Notes under the pieces: generated by a model
What the model saw: the letters and a program-made list of their open reading frames with translations, nothing else
What the model was told of the DNA's origin: nothing
The model's database searches: none
Shown here: positions 24,226 to 33,868 of the stretch, piece by piece
How the letters are laid out: each line of letters starts with the position of its first letter
Numbering within the stretch: position 1 is the first letter of the stretch
Source: an uncultured Mycoplasmatota bacterium
Lineage (GTDB): Bacteria > Bacillota_I > Bacilli_A > RF39 > UBA660
DNA length: 53,498 nt
Direction: 5' to 3'
Assembly (NCBI GenBank): GCA_948467605.1
Contig: CAOKET010000009.1
Span: forward strand, 1-53,498
Program-made: the position numbers and the translations under genes

Positions 24226-25394
24226 TGTTTTTACATAATTTTAAATATTCATTTTTAACATTATTTAGAAATAAAATGCTAATATTTTGGACATTTGCCT
24301 TTCCAATAATACTAGCGACATTCTTTATGATGGCATTTTCAAACATAGAAAAAAAAGAACAACTAGATATAATTGATATAGCAATAGTAGAAAACGAAGA
24401 ATTTACAAATAATAAAATTTTAAATGAAGCATTTAAAGTACTAGGAGACAAAAATAGCAAAGAACAATTATTTAATATAAAATATACAAAATTAGAAGAT
24501 GCGAAAAAACTATTAACTGACGGTGAAATTTCAGGATATTTATTAGTAAAAAAAGAAAGTACAGAAGTAATCGTATCAACAAGTGGTGTAAATCAAACCA
24601 TTTTAAAACAAGTTACAGATGAAATAATACAAAATCAAAAAATAATGGAAAAAATAGTAGAAAATGAAACTGTAAATGGAATTTATAACATTGATTATAA
24701 CAAGATATATGAAAATGCAATAAAAACAATTAATGAAGCAGAAGTTAGATTGGAAAACGTATCAAATAAAAACTTAAGTTATACAATGATAGAGTTCTAT
24801 TCATTAATTGCAATGGCTTGTCTTTATGGAGGAATATTAGGATTATCTTCAATAAATGAAGTACAAGCAAATATGAGTAATAACGGAAAAAGAGTTCAGG
24901 TAAGTCCAGTTAGTAAAAGTAAAATTATATTAGGTAGCACCCTAGCAAGTTATATAGCACAACTAATAGGACTTGCAATTCTATTTATTTATACAGTATT
25001 TGTACTTAAGATAGATTATGGTTCAAATCTACTATTAATAATTCTATTATCTTTAGTAGGAAGTTTAGCAGGTTTATCAATTGGCATATTAGTTGGATCA
25101 GGCTTTAAAACAAATGAAAATGCAAAAACAGGAATAATACTATCATATACAATGTTTTGCTGCTTTCTATCTGGAATGATGGGTATAACAATGAAATATA
25201 TCATAGATAAAAACATACCTATTATAAATAAACTAAATCCAGCAAGTATGATAGTAGATGGATTTTACTCACTATATTACTATGACACATTAGATAGATA
25301 CTTCTTTAATGTAATAAGTTTAGTTATTTTTGCTTGTATCTTAATATTAATATCAATATATAGTTTAAGGAGGCAAAAATATGACAGTATTTAA
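24225..25394 (+). CDS. ABC-2 type efflux permease, first subunit
   Basis: A 389-residue membrane protein. One N-terminal membrane helix (about residues 18-38) is followed by a large extracytoplasmic region (about 40-185) and five more helices in the second half. This is the ABC-2 exporter fold found in LnrM/N-like transporters. A small YSPVSKSK-like cytoplasmic coupling segment (KRVQVSPVSKSKIILG) is visible before the third helix. It overlaps the second permease by 14 bases. The pair of permeases probably forms a heterodimer with the ATPase dimer. Confidence 0.88.
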   Translation: MFLHNFKYSFLTLFRNKMLIFWTFAFPIILATFFMMAFSNIEKKEQLDIIDIAIVENEEFTNNKILNEAFKVLGDKNSKEQLFNIKYTKLEDAKKLLTDGEISGYLLVKKESTEVIVSTSGVNQTILKQVTDEIIQNQKIMEKIVENETVNGIYNIDYNKIYENAIKTINEAEVRLENVSNKNLSYTMIEFYSLIAMACLYGGILGLSSINEVQANMSNNGKRVQVSPVSKSKIILGSTLASYIAQLIGLAILFIYTVFVLKIDYGSNLLLIILLSLVGSLAGLSIGILVGSGFKTNENAKTGIILSYTMFCCFLSGMMGITMKYIIDKNIPIINKLNPASMIVDGFYSLYYYDTLDRYFFNVISLVIFACILILISIYSLRRQKYDSI

Positions 25395-26529
25395 TACATT
25401 CCTAAAAATATTAAATAAAAATAAATTTATTATTATAATGTATACAGTTATACTAATTACATTTGCTGGATTTAATATGAAAACTAGTGATAACAGGCTT
25501 TCATTTGTATCCAGTAAACCAGATGTATTAGTAATAAATAATGATGAAAATATAGGACTTACAAAAGATCTAATAGAGTATATAAATAAAAATACTAATA
25601 TAATTGATATAGAAGATAAGAAAGATAATATAAATGATGCTTTGTTTTATAGGGAAGTTAACTATATAATATATATTCCTAAAAACTATAGAAAAGATTT
25701 CCTAAATGGCTTAAATCCAAAACTCAAAATAAAAACAACAGGAGACTACCAAGCATCCCTTGCTGAAATAATACTATCAAGATATATAAAGTTAGCAAAT
25801 ATATATTTAAATATAAATAATAATGAAGATGAAATAATTAAAAATATAAATGAAACTTTAAAATCTAAAACTAATATTTCAGTAACATCTAAATTAGACA
25901 CAAATAATCTATCTAAAGCAACATACTACTATAATTTTGCAAACTATAGTATTCTAGCAGGATGTGTATATGTAATATGTTTAATATTATCAAGTTTTAG
26001 AGAAGAAAAGATTAGAAAAAGGACAGTTATTAGTAGTACAAATATGAGAAAATATAATAGATGTTTAATGTTATCAAATAGTTTATTAGCAATTTTTCTA
26101 TGGTTATTCTATGTATTATTAAGTTTTATAATTGTTGGTAATATAATGTTTAGTATACATGGATTACTATATATTATAAACTCATTTATATTTACAATAT
26201 GCGCTTTATCTTTAGCATTCTTAATTGGAAATATAATAACAAATAAAAATGCAATAAATGGAATAGTAAATGTAGTATCCCTTGGTTCATCCTTCCTTTG
26301 TGGGGCATTCGTACCTATAGAATATATACCAAATTCTGTACTCTTAATCGCACATATATTCCCATCTTATTGGTACATACAAAATAATGAAATAATAAAA
26401 ACCCTTGAAGTAGTTAATATAGATACATTAAAAGTAATATTTATAAATATATCTGTTATAATAGGATTTATGATGTTATTCACAATAATAAGTAATATAA
26501 TATCTAAAAGAAAGACAAAAACAAAATAA
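25381..26529 (+). CDS. ABC-2 type efflux permease, second subunit
   Basis: A 382-residue paralogue of the preceding permease, with the same plan: one N-terminal helix, an extracytoplasmic region of about 150 residues and a block of five helices. GSSFLCGAFVPIEYIPNSV near residue 305 matches the conserved exit-side loop of ABC-2 permeases. AAGGAGG precedes the ATG inside the upstream gene. It is the last intact gene of the TetR operon. A degenerate small membrane reading frame follows. Confidence 0.88.
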   Translation: MTVFNTFLKILNKNKFIIIMYTVILITFAGFNMKTSDNRLSFVSSKPDVLVINNDENIGLTKDLIEYINKNTNIIDIEDKKDNINDALFYREVNYIIYIPKNYRKDFLNGLNPKLKIKTTGDYQASLAEIILSRYIKLANIYLNINNNEDEIIKNINETLKSKTNISVTSKLDTNNLSKATYYYNFANYSILAGCVYVICLILSSFREEKIRKRTVISSTNMRKYNRCLMLSNSLLAIFLWLFYVLLSFIIVGNIMFSIHGLLYIINSFIFTICALSLAFLIGNIITNKNAINGIVNVVSLGSSFLCGAFVPIEYIPNSVLLIAHIFPSYWYIQNNEIIKTLEVVNIDTLKVIFINISVIIGFMMLFTIISNIISKRKTKTK

Positions 26530-26667
26530 TTTTATATACTATATTATTAATACTAGGATTATCAATATTTATACTACAAATATTTGTATTTGAATATCCA
26601 GATGGTATTCTTGACCCTATTATATGTATAACTAGTATTAGGAAGTATAATTAAATTTAAAAAATAA
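26508..26667 (+). pseudogene. Remnant of a small membrane protein, no start codon and frameshifted
   Basis: In another frame overlapping the permease end, codons from 26508 read one hydrophobic helix (IILYTILLILGLSIFIL) then QIFVFEYPDGILDPI. There is no ATG, GTG or TTG after the in-frame stop at 26505. The frame closes at 26654, while a shift near 26637 restores LGSIIKFKK and a stop at 26667, a plausible original C-terminus. It therefore looks like a decayed short membrane protein. I recognise the sequence style but have no firm family name. Confidence 0.4.
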
Positions 26668-26768
26668 TATGATAAGTCACAAAAAAATAGGTGTCTTTTT
26701 TCATTTAAAGTATATTTATTAAAAAAATATATTATAATAAAAGTATATAAATAATTAAGGAGGAATAT

Positions 26769-27983
26769 ATGGAAGAATTAGAAAACAAATATATAGAACT
26801 ATTATTAAAAAGATGTCTTAGTTTTGAAAAAACAAAATCATTATTTATAAGTTGTAAGAAACAAAATGAGGGGTTTGTTCAAAAAATAGTAGAATATGCT
26901 ACAAACATGGGAATAGATGATATATATATTGATAGTGAAGATGTATATGAATTAAAAGAAAAATTACTTAATATTGATATAAATGATATTGAAAGCGACA
27001 AATATTTTGATAAAAGTATATGGAATGAATATGCTATTAAAGGTGCTAGTTTCTTAATGATTGAATCAGAAACACCTAATATTTTAGATGATGTTGATAA
27101 AGAAAAATTTAATAGAGCAATAAGAACTAATAAAAAAACAAGACAAATATTTAGAGAAAAGGAAACTACATACCAGATATCTTGGTGTATAGCCGCTTAT
27201 CCTAATGAATTATGGGCTAAAAGTATATTTCCAAATGATGAAGATGCATATGAGAAATTACTTAAAGTTATATGTGAAATATGTATGGTAAATACTACTA
27301 ATCCAATAGAAAGTTGGAATGAATATTTAAATACTGCTAGAACTAGGGCATCCCAACTAGATTCACTTGAAATAAAGTCACTTAACTATAAAAATAGTTT
27401 AGGTACAGATTTAAAAATAGTAATGCCAAAAAATCATGTATGGAAAAGTGTTGCTGATGATGGCGATGGAACAATGATAGTAAATATGCCAAGTTATGAA
27501 GTATTTTCAGCACCTGATTATAGATATACTGAAGGGATAGTATATAGTTCTAGGCCATTAATATATGCTGGTTCTAAAATTGATGAGTTTTACTTAAAAT
27601 TTGAAAATGGTAAAGTAGTAGATTTCGGAGCAAAAGAGGGTTATGAAACACTAAAAGGAATTTTAGAAGGTGAAGAACAGGCAAAATATTTAGGTGAAGT
27701 AGCACTTGTTGAAAATGATTCACCTATATCTAACACTGGTTTAGTATTTGGATCAACCCTACTTGATGAAAATGCATCTTGTCATCTAGCACTTGGAAAT
27801 GCTTATCCAGATTGTATAAAAACTGATACCAAAAAAACAGACGAAGAACTTATGGAATTAGGATTAAATCATGCGGATATAACACATGTAGACTTTATGA
27901 TTGGAACACCTGATTTAACTATAGAAGCAGAAACTAATAAAGGTAAAATCCTAATATTTAAGGATGGAAACTTTAATATATAA
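26769..27983 (+). CDS. pepS: M29-family metallo-aminopeptidase (PepS/AmpS-like)
   Basis: A 404-residue cytoplasmic aminopeptidase that removes N-terminal residues from peptides. The metal-binding pattern of the M29 family is present: Glu in NMPSYEVFSAPD (about residue 240), Glu in LGEVAL (about 310), His and Tyr in CHLALGNAYP (about 336-345) and His-x-Asp in ITHVDFMIG (about 370). Length is typical. AAGGAGG precedes the ATG. It appears monocistronic, with a hairpin downstream. Likely role: peptide scavenging for amino acids. Confidence 0.93.
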   Translation: MEELENKYIELLLKRCLSFEKTKSLFISCKKQNEGFVQKIVEYATNMGIDDIYIDSEDVYELKEKLLNIDINDIESDKYFDKSIWNEYAIKGASFLMIESETPNILDDVDKEKFNRAIRTNKKTRQIFREKETTYQISWCIAAYPNELWAKSIFPNDEDAYEKLLKVICEICMVNTTNPIESWNEYLNTARTRASQLDSLEIKSLNYKNSLGTDLKIVMPKNHVWKSVADDGDGTMIVNMPSYEVFSAPDYRYTEGIVYSSRPLIYAGSKIDEFYLKFENGKVVDFGAKEGYETLKGILEGEEQAKYLGEVALVENDSPISNTGLVFGSTLLDENASCHLALGNAYPDCIKTDTKKTDEELMELGLNHADITHVDFMIGTPDLTIEAETNKGKILIFKDGNFNI

Positions 27984-28000
27984 AATAAAGGAAAAAAGAG

Positions 28001-28033
28001 AAACACCCCGAATAATAATATAGGAGGTGTTTT
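28001..28033 (+). terminator. Probable terminator after the aminopeptidase gene
   Basis: AAACACC and GGTGTTT form a 7-bp stem closed by a long AT-rich loop, followed by T. The loop is large, so strength is uncertain. Confidence 0.55.
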
Positions 28034-28086
28034 AAATTACAAAACAAGATACAAATATAGTAATTATTAGAAAATAAATATTAAAC

Positions 28087-28827
28087 CTACTCAAAGACAA
28101 TTGATAAATACTTTATAAAATTCTTCTTATATTTAATATAGTAATATAAGAAAATATTAGCAATTAATGTACCACAAAAACATACAAATAGATCCTTAAT
28201 TGTATCATTTAAACCAATATCTATATATCCACCATATTTTTCTATCCAATCATCACCATTTACTACTAGAGATTTTATTTTAATATTTTGAAATTCTGTA
28301 TTATTATTACTATCTAATTTTGGTATAACGATATTATTAACAATATAATTTTTTTGATAATCTTTATTTAATATTTTATCACATGAAAATTCATAAAATT
28401 CCCATATAACTCCTATACTCAAAGTAAAACTAATTGTAAATATAAATATAAATGAATACTTTAATTTACTACATATACTTTTATGATTAATAACGTCTAT
28501 TAAATAAAATGCTGCAACTGTACCAACAAAACCCAGTGAAAAATGTAATATTATATCTAAAAAACTACATCTTATATAATAAGAATATACTTATCCTAAA
28601 ATAGTTGATGATGATATAAACAATAAAAAGTATAGTTTTAAGACATTAGATATTTTTATTTTAAATAATTTTTCAATAAATAAAATAGTTGGAATAGTAA
28701 GTATACACGATAAACACATAATAAATGTACGAATATTATTGTTATTAAGTTGATCAAATGAACATAATAAACATACGATTATAAATATACCATATATATA
28801 ATTAATTAATTTATTTAAGTTTTTCAT
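28087..28827 (-). pseudogene. YjdF/DUF2238-like membrane protein gene interrupted by an in-frame TAA
   Basis: Two minus-strand reading frames in the same phase are separated by one stop codon (TAA at 28591-28593). The first part encodes MKNLNKLINYIYGIF and four hydrophobic helices. After the stop the same frame continues YYIRCSFLDIILHFSLGF, FTLSIGVIWEFYEFSCD and GYIDIGLNDTIKDL. These are the family's diagnostic blocks: an Asp/His in the membrane, WEF-EF, and GYIDIGLxDTxxDL. The whole would be about 247 codons. No frameshift is present, only the stop. It could be a recent pseudogene, a sequencing error or, less likely, readthrough. The membrane function of the family is not established. Confidence 0.72.
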
Positions 28828-28975
28828 ACCAATATTATCTTCATATATAATATAAAATATACATTCTACTCTAATGTTTGTAAATAAAAAGTAAATAATG
28901 TAATTTATAACATAAAAAACTCCACTTTTCTTGATTAATATTATATAATAATTTAGATATAAGTAGAGGAAAGTC

Positions 28976-30172
28976 ATGTTAAATAAAATAGATAATTATA
29001 AAATTTTATTTATACTAAGATTATTAAAAAGTATATTAACAACATTTGTAGATTCATTTTTAGTGTTATATTTTTTACAAGTTTCTAATAGTAATATATT
29101 ACCACTTGGAATATATAAAATAGTATCAATAACTGTTATATATTTTACAATATTTTTACTAAAGAATTTATGCAAATCTAAATATAGGATAAATTTACTT
29201 AGAATAGGTATAATATTAGACTTTGTATACTTTCTTTTAATAATAATTTTAAAAGAAAAAGTAGTTGATTATATTTATATAATAGGTATTGTTTATGGTT
29301 TAGAAGAAGGATTCTACTATTCTGTATATAACATGTTTGAATCTAATGGTGTGTCTAATAAACAAAGAGCAAAATTCTCTGGACAATATCAAACTGCAAA
29401 ATCAATATTATCAATCCTTTTCCCACTTATATTTGGCAGTTTAATAGTGGCAACTGGGTTTATAAAAAGTTTAATAGTAGTATTAATAATCGTAATTACA
29501 AGAATAATATGCTCTTTTATATTTAAAGATGAAAGTAGTTTTGAAACTACTAAAACTAATATAAAACAATATATTAAATTATTTAAAGGTGATAAAAGAA
29601 TTGCAAATGTATTTAAACAAAGAATATTTAGTGGATTAACATATTCAGAAGGTGCATTGTCAAATATTATAACAATATATATAATTAAAGTATTTAGTGA
29701 TTCACTTAGTTTAGGTATATTTACATCTATATTTAGTATAGTAAGTTGTATTCTTGGAATGTTATTTGTAAAAGTAATTAAGAAAAAACACTATAAAAAT
29801 ATTATAGAAATAACCAATATTATAACAATAATTGGTTTAGTATTTATGATAGTCTATTGTAATTTTATAACAATAGTAATATTTAAGTTTCTTCAAACAG
29901 TGTCAATGGGATTAACTGACTTAATAGTTAATAATAATACTGCAAATGTATCAAATATAGAGTTAATTAAGAAAAATTATAAAGTTGAGTACTTTTTAAC
30001 ACAAGAAACAGGACTTTTTATAGGAAGATTTATAAGTAACTTTATATTTATACTAATGGCATTTTTTAGTGATTATATTTTAACATTTATAGCAATCTAT
30101 ATATTATTTCTAATACTATTAACAAAAAATTCAATTGCCTTACAAGAAACAGTAGATAAGGAAGAAATATGA
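28976..30172 (+). CDS. Major facilitator superfamily transporter
   Basis: A 398-residue protein with about twelve hydrophobic segments and a central charged loop (KDESSFETTKTNIKQYIKLFKGDKRI, about residues 183-208) separating two six-helix halves, the MFS layout. Sequences such as GIVYGLEEGFYYSVYNMF and RAKFSGQYQTAKSI are typical of a poorly characterised Firmicute subgroup; the substrate is unknown. AGAGGAAAG precedes the ATG. Its promoter must overlap the start region of the divergent broken YjdF-like gene. The HAD gene follows after about 50 bases with a strong ribosome-binding site. Confidence 0.8.
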   Translation: MLNKIDNYKILFILRLLKSILTTFVDSFLVLYFLQVSNSNILPLGIYKIVSITVIYFTIFLLKNLCKSKYRINLLRIGIILDFVYFLLIIILKEKVVDYIYIIGIVYGLEEGFYYSVYNMFESNGVSNKQRAKFSGQYQTAKSILSILFPLIFGSLIVATGFIKSLIVVLIIVITRIICSFIFKDESSFETTKTNIKQYIKLFKGDKRIANVFKQRIFSGLTYSEGALSNIITIYIIKVFSDSLSLGIFTSIFSIVSCILGMLFVKVIKKKHYKNIIEITNIITIIGLVFMIVYCNFITIVIFKFLQTVSMGLTDLIVNNNTANVSNIELIKKNYKVEYFLTQETGLFIGRFISNFIFILMAFFSDYILTFIAIYILFLILLTKNSIALQETVDKEEI

Positions 30173-30223
30173 GTAGATTATTAAAAGTTATTTAAAAATG
30201 AAAAAACTAAAAGGAGGTAAATC

Positions 30224-30805
30224 ATGAAAATAGGGATTGATATAGATGGAGTACTTACAAATGATGATGATTATATATTAGATCATGCGATTAAATATTG
30301 TTATGAAAACAATATAAATAGTTATGTAGATGCAACTAGATATGAAACTAAAAAATTTGATTGGAATAATGAAACTTTAGATGATTATAGAAGTAAATAT
30401 TTTTATAATTATTGTAAAAACGAACCTGCAAGACGTTTTGCAAGTGAAGTAATTAATAAACTTCATCAAGAGGGAAACGAAATATATATAATAACAGGAA
30501 GATATAAAGGACACGAAGATAGTACATCTGGTGAAGAAATGCGTAATATAGTTAAAGAATGGCTAAAAAACAATAAAATATATTACGATAATTTAATATT
30601 TATTGATGCCTTTAAAAAGGTAGAATATATAAAACAAAATAACATAGATATTATGATAGAAGATAGCCCACAAACTATACCTATAATTTCTAAAATAATA
30701 CCTGTTTTATGTTATGACTGTAGATATAATAGAGATTTAAAAATAGATAATGTTACAAGAGTATATAGTTGGTATGACATATATTCTAAACTAAATAATA
30801 AATAG
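30224..30805 (+). CDS. Small HAD phosphatase, 5'-nucleotidase-like
   Basis: A 193-residue soluble HAD protein. Motif I is GIDIDGVLTND (nucleophile Asp5, Asp7), motif II is IITGR near residue 90, and motif IV is IMIEDSPQTI near residue 145. The layout matches the nucleotidase-like HAD group also seen at 9058. It also resembles the first 200 residues of the HAD-acyltransferase at 49473 (DG-x-x-T, EPAR, then IEDxP). The substrate is unknown. GGAGG lies six bases before the ATG. It may be co-transcribed with the MFS gene upstream. Confidence 0.82.
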   Translation: MKIGIDIDGVLTNDDDYILDHAIKYCYENNINSYVDATRYETKKFDWNNETLDDYRSKYFYNYCKNEPARRFASEVINKLHQEGNEIYIITGRYKGHEDSTSGEEMRNIVKEWLKNNKIYYDNLIFIDAFKKVEYIKQNNIDIMIEDSPQTIPIISKIIPVLCYDCRYNRDLKIDNVTRVYSWYDIYSKLNNK

Positions 30806-30852
30806 TAATATAGTTTATACATATACATATATTTTTATCAAAGGAGAAATAT

Positions 30853-31521
30853 ATGTATATAAAAAACAATTATTTATCAGTAATACTTAAAATATTAATA
30901 GTAGTAATTGGTACATATGGTTTATATAAAGCATGTTTTTTTAATAAAGTTGGATTAGGAGAACATTTCTCATATTATACTAACCTTAGTAATTTAATAT
31001 GTATTATATATTTTTTAATTCTTTTAATAAAATGTATTATAAGTAGACGTGTAGTAGAAGCAAATCCATTAGTAAAGGGAAGTATGACAATATTAATATC
31101 TATAACAGCAATAGTATATAATTTTATATTAAGGCCATTTATGACAGATATGGATGGTGTTATGGATTTACATAGTATATCTAATTATATAGTTCATATA
31201 GTAGTACCCATACTAATTATTTTAGATTGGATATTATTTGATAAAAAGGGAGAGTTTAAAAACTACTATCCATTTATATGGTTAATACTTCCATTTATGT
31301 ATTTTATATTTATATGTGTAAGAGCATTCTTAGGAAAAACATTTACTTATACATCTAGTAGATACCCATATTTCTTTTTAGATATAGATGAATATGGATT
31401 ATTACAAGTAATATTTAATGTTTTAGTAGCAATAACAGCGATCTTAATATTAGGTTTTATAGTTTTAAAAATTGATAAATTCTTAAATAAGAGTAGAGGT
31501 AATGCTATATGTCAAAATTAA
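30853..31521 (+). CDS. Pr6Pr-family membrane protein
   Basis: A 222-residue protein with six predicted membrane helices. It shows the family blocks FSYYTNLSNL (about residues 39-48), VYNFILRP (about 92) and LHSISNYIVHIVVPILIILDWILFD (about 109-133), with conserved polar residues in the membrane. The biochemical function of Pr6Pr (FAR-17a/AIG1-related) proteins in bacteria is not established. AAAGGAG precedes the ATG. The 3' end overlaps tspO by 13 bases, so the two are translationally linked, which is suggestive because both are small membrane proteins linked in other systems to lipophilic ligands (inference). Confidence 0.8.
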   Translation: MYIKNNYLSVILKILIVVIGTYGLYKACFFNKVGLGEHFSYYTNLSNLICIIYFLILLIKCIISRRVVEANPLVKGSMTILISITAIVYNFILRPFMTDMDGVMDLHSISNYIVHIVVPILIILDWILFDKKGEFKNYYPFIWLILPFMYFIFICVRAFLGKTFTYTSSRYPYFFLDIDEYGLLQVIFNVLVAITAILILGFIVLKIDKFLNKSRGNAICQN

Positions 31522-31967
31522 CTATATACGTTGAGTCAATACTGATTCCAGTTATATTAGGAAGTTTAATTGGTATTATAACATCTAATTACATGGACTA
31601 TTCTATACTACAAAAGCCAGTATTATCACCACCAGGAATAATATTTCCTATAGTTTGGACTATACTATATATATTAATGGGAGTATCATATGCAATACTT
31701 GAATCAAATGAACTTTTAAATAAAAAGATAAATATAATATATTACTTACAATTATTTGTAAATCTATTGTGGTCAGTATTCTTCTTTGTATTAAAATGGA
31801 GATTATTTTCTATATTTTGGATATTATTATTAATTGTATTAGTTATTATAATGATAAAAGAATTTTTAAGTAAAAATAAATTATCAGGACTATTACAAAT
31901 ACCATACTTATTATGGCTATTATTTGCTTTATACTTAAATATTTCTATATATTTGTTAAACAGATAA
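31509..31967 (+). CDS. tspO: TspO/MBR family tryptophan-rich sensory protein
   Basis: A 152-residue, five-helix membrane protein. The family hallmarks are visible: LQKPVLSPPGIIFPIVWTILYILMG (about residues 34-58), LLWSVFFFVLKWRLFSIFW (about 85-103) and PYLLWLLFALYLN near the C-terminus. Bacterial TspO proteins bind porphyrins and cholesterol-like ligands and are linked to tetrapyrrole and oxidative-stress regulation; the exact activity is debated. The start overlaps the Pr6Pr gene. A terminator begins at the stop codon. Confidence 0.92.
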   Translation: MSKLTIYVESILIPVILGSLIGIITSNYMDYSILQKPVLSPPGIIFPIVWTILYILMGVSYAILESNELLNKKINIIYYLQLFVNLLWSVFFFVLKWRLFSIFWILLLIVLVIIMIKEFLSKNKLSGLLQIPYLLWLLFALYLNISIYLLNR

Positions 31968-31988
31968 TTATATCTGTTTATTTTTTTT
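31957..31988 (+). terminator. Intrinsic terminator overlapping the tspO stop codon
   Basis: A perfect 10-bp stem TAAACAGATA / TATCTGTTTA with an ATTA loop, then eight T. The left arm contains the stop codon. Confidence 0.93.
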
Positions 31989-32019
31989 AAATTAAATTAT
32001 AATATAATTGGTGAGTATT

Positions 32020-32505
32020 ATGATAAAAGAAACTAAATATATAGATATTACATTAGATAACTATTCTGATTCAGTAAGTAAATTTAATAAAAATACATTA
32101 AATGAAGAACTTAGTAAATATATCTTTAAAGAATGTACTGGAGTAAACTTAAAAAATAAAATAATTCTTAGAATAAAACCACAATTTAATATAACTAAAG
32201 AACAAAAAGAATCCCTAGTTGATATGATACGATCAAATTATGGAACAGATATAAGTGAAAATTTAATACATATAAAACATGAAAATATAAAGAAATTACT
32301 ATTAATAGTTATAGGTATAATATTTGTATTACTATCTCAAATTCTTTCTTTAAAAAATATAATTATTATAAATGAAGTATTTCTTATAATTGGATGGGTT
32401 GCAATATGGGAAGCAATATATAGTATTATATTTGTAGATTTGAAAAGAAAACTAGATATAAAAAGATTAAAAAAACTTACAACTTGTAAAATAGAATTTA
32501 TATAG
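32020..32505 (+). CDS. Unknown protein with two membrane helices
   Basis: A 161-residue protein: a soluble N-terminal region of about 90 residues, then two membrane helices (about 90-107 and 112-135) and a short basic cytoplasmic tail. The soluble part (KIILRIKPQFNITKEQKESLVDMIR) is helical and charged. I start at the ATG at 32020 after TTGGTGAG; an upstream alternative at 32008 overlaps that site. It is between tspO and the muramidase and may have its own promoter. I do not recognise the family. Confidence 0.75.
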   Translation: MIKETKYIDITLDNYSDSVSKFNKNTLNEELSKYIFKECTGVNLKNKIILRIKPQFNITKEQKESLVDMIRSNYGTDISENLIHIKHENIKKLLLIVIGIIFVLLSQILSLKNIIIINEVFLIIGWVAIWEAIYSIIFVDLKRKLDIKRLKKLTTCKIEFI

Positions 32506-32559
32506 TTATTAGTAAAGGTAAATTCCTCTAATATCAATATAATATGGTAGAGGAGGTGC

Positions 32560-33768
32560 ATGACTATAAAGAAATGTATTATTTATTTTTCTATTTTAAT
32601 TACTTGCTTTATAAGTTTAATTATGAAATCTAGTGCAATACAGGGTATAGATGTAAGTAGGTACCAAGGTTATATAGATTATTCAAGAGTTAGGTCATCT
32701 GGTATAGAAATAGTTTATATAAGAAGTAGTTTAGGAAACAGTTACGTAGATCCATATTTTAGACAAAATTATAATAATGCCAAATCAAATGGATTAAAGG
32801 TTGGATTTTATCACTATGTAGTAGCAAGAAATACTACTGAAGCAAAAGAAGAAGCGAGGTTTTTCGCATCAACTATTGCAGGACTACAACCAGATTGCTT
32901 ACTTGCAATGGATTTTGAACAATTAAATGGATTGTCTAGTTACGAAGTTAGCCAAATATCTCTAGCCTTCTTACAAGAATTAGAGAGTTTAACTAATAAG
33001 AAGGCAGTTGTATATTCAGATAGTTATAATGCTAATAACATGTTTGATAGGACGATATCATCTAGATATCCTCTTTGGATTGCAGAATATGGTGTAGAAA
33101 GACCAAACACAGGTAATTGGCCTAATTGGATTGGATGGCAATATACAGATAAAGGGGAAATACCTGGAATAAATGGATATGTAGATAGAGATACTTTTAC
33201 AAATAATATATTTTTAAATGATACAACACCAATAGATGATCCAGATGTAAGAGATGAGGACTCTACAAAAGCTATATATTATAGAATAAAACGAGGAGAT
33301 ACACTGTATGCCATAGCAAGAGAATATGGTGTTACTGTGAGCAATATTGTATCTTGGAACAATATACAAAATCCAAACCTTATATATCCAAATCAAGTAC
33401 TTACAATATATACACATTTTAAAAAACAAATAACAAATACTACTACACAAGAAACTACTTATACAGTAAAACGAGGGGATACACTATGGGCTATTGCTAG
33501 AAAATACAATGTTACAGTAGAAAACTTAGTAACATGGAATAATATAAGTAATGCAAATTTAATATATCCAGGTGAAGTTTTAAAAATAAATCCAACAAAT
33601 AATGCACATTTAATAAAGTATGTAGTTGTATCAGGTGATACCCTAGATTCTATTGCTAGTAGATATAATACATCTGTTTATGAACTAACTAAATTAAATA
33701 ATATTAGCAATCCAAATTATTTATATATAGGAGAAGTCATATATATACCACAAACTTATATTTATTAA
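32560..33768 (+). CDS. Secreted GH25 muramidase with three LysM domains
   Basis: A 402-residue secreted lysozyme that cleaves peptidoglycan. A signal peptide (residues 1-26) is followed by a GH25 domain: [16 protein letters not shown] (about 30-45), GFYHYV, the acidic pair in AMDFEQ (about 113-118) and [12 protein letters not shown] near 190. Three LysM repeats follow (about 242-287, 300-343 and 353-399), each with a GDTL-x-x-IA core, so it binds peptidoglycan glycan chains. AGGAGG lies only three bases before the ATG. CCTCTA (32525) and TAGAGG (32548) form an inverted repeat around a TATAAT, a possible operator. A terminator follows. Role: cell-wall turnover or attack on competing cells. Confidence 0.94.
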   Translation: MTIKKCIIYFSILITCFISLIMKSSAIQGIDVSRYQGYIDYSRVRSSGIEIVYIRSSLGNSYVDPYFRQNYNNAKSNGLKVGFYHYVVARNTTEAKEEARFFASTIAGLQPDCLLAMDFEQLNGLSSYEVSQISLAFLQELESLTNKKAVVYSDSYNANNMFDRTISSRYPLWIAEYGVERPNTGNWPNWIGWQYTDKGEIPGINGYVDRDTFTNNIFLNDTTPIDDPDVRDEDSTKAIYYRIKRGDTLYAIAREYGVTVSNIVSWNNIQNPNLIYPNQVLTIYTHFKKQITNTTTQETTYTVKRGDTLWAIARKYNVTVENLVTWNNISNANLIYPGEVLKINPTNNAHLIKYVVVSGDTLDSIASRYNTSVYELTKLNNISNPNYLYIGEVIYIPQTYIY

Positions 33769-33772
33769 TAAT

Positions 33773-33802
33773 AAACTGTTAATGTAAAAATTAACAGTTT
33801 TT
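33773..33802 (+). terminator. Intrinsic terminator after the muramidase gene
   Basis: A perfect 11-bp stem AAACTGTTAAT / ATTAACAGTTT with a 6-base loop, then T. Confidence 0.9.
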
Positions 33803-33806
33803 AATA

Positions 33807-33835
33807 TTGTGTTAATAACAAAAATGTGTTAAAAT
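33807..33835 (+). promoter_or_regulatory. Promoter of the pncC-nrtR-nadK operon with shared operator
   Basis: TTGTGT, 17 bases and TAAAAT. The near-palindrome TGTTAATAACA (33810-33820) overlaps the -35. The 15-base string TGTTAATAACAAAAA recurs exactly at 38272-38286 ahead of the nicotinamidase operon, so it is a candidate NrtR operator. Confidence 0.65.
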
Positions 33836-33868
33836 CAAAATGTAATATAAAATTAAAGAGTGATAATT

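Noticed and set aside
26690..26725. AAGTCAC / GTGTCTT followed by T as a terminator of the TetR-ABC operon
   Set aside because: The stem has a central mismatch and a ten-base loop; too weak to report as a feature.
28591..28593. In-frame TAA as evidence of an altered genetic code
   Set aside because: TAA ends many genes across the window at expected family lengths, and TGA is also used as a stop, so the code is standard.
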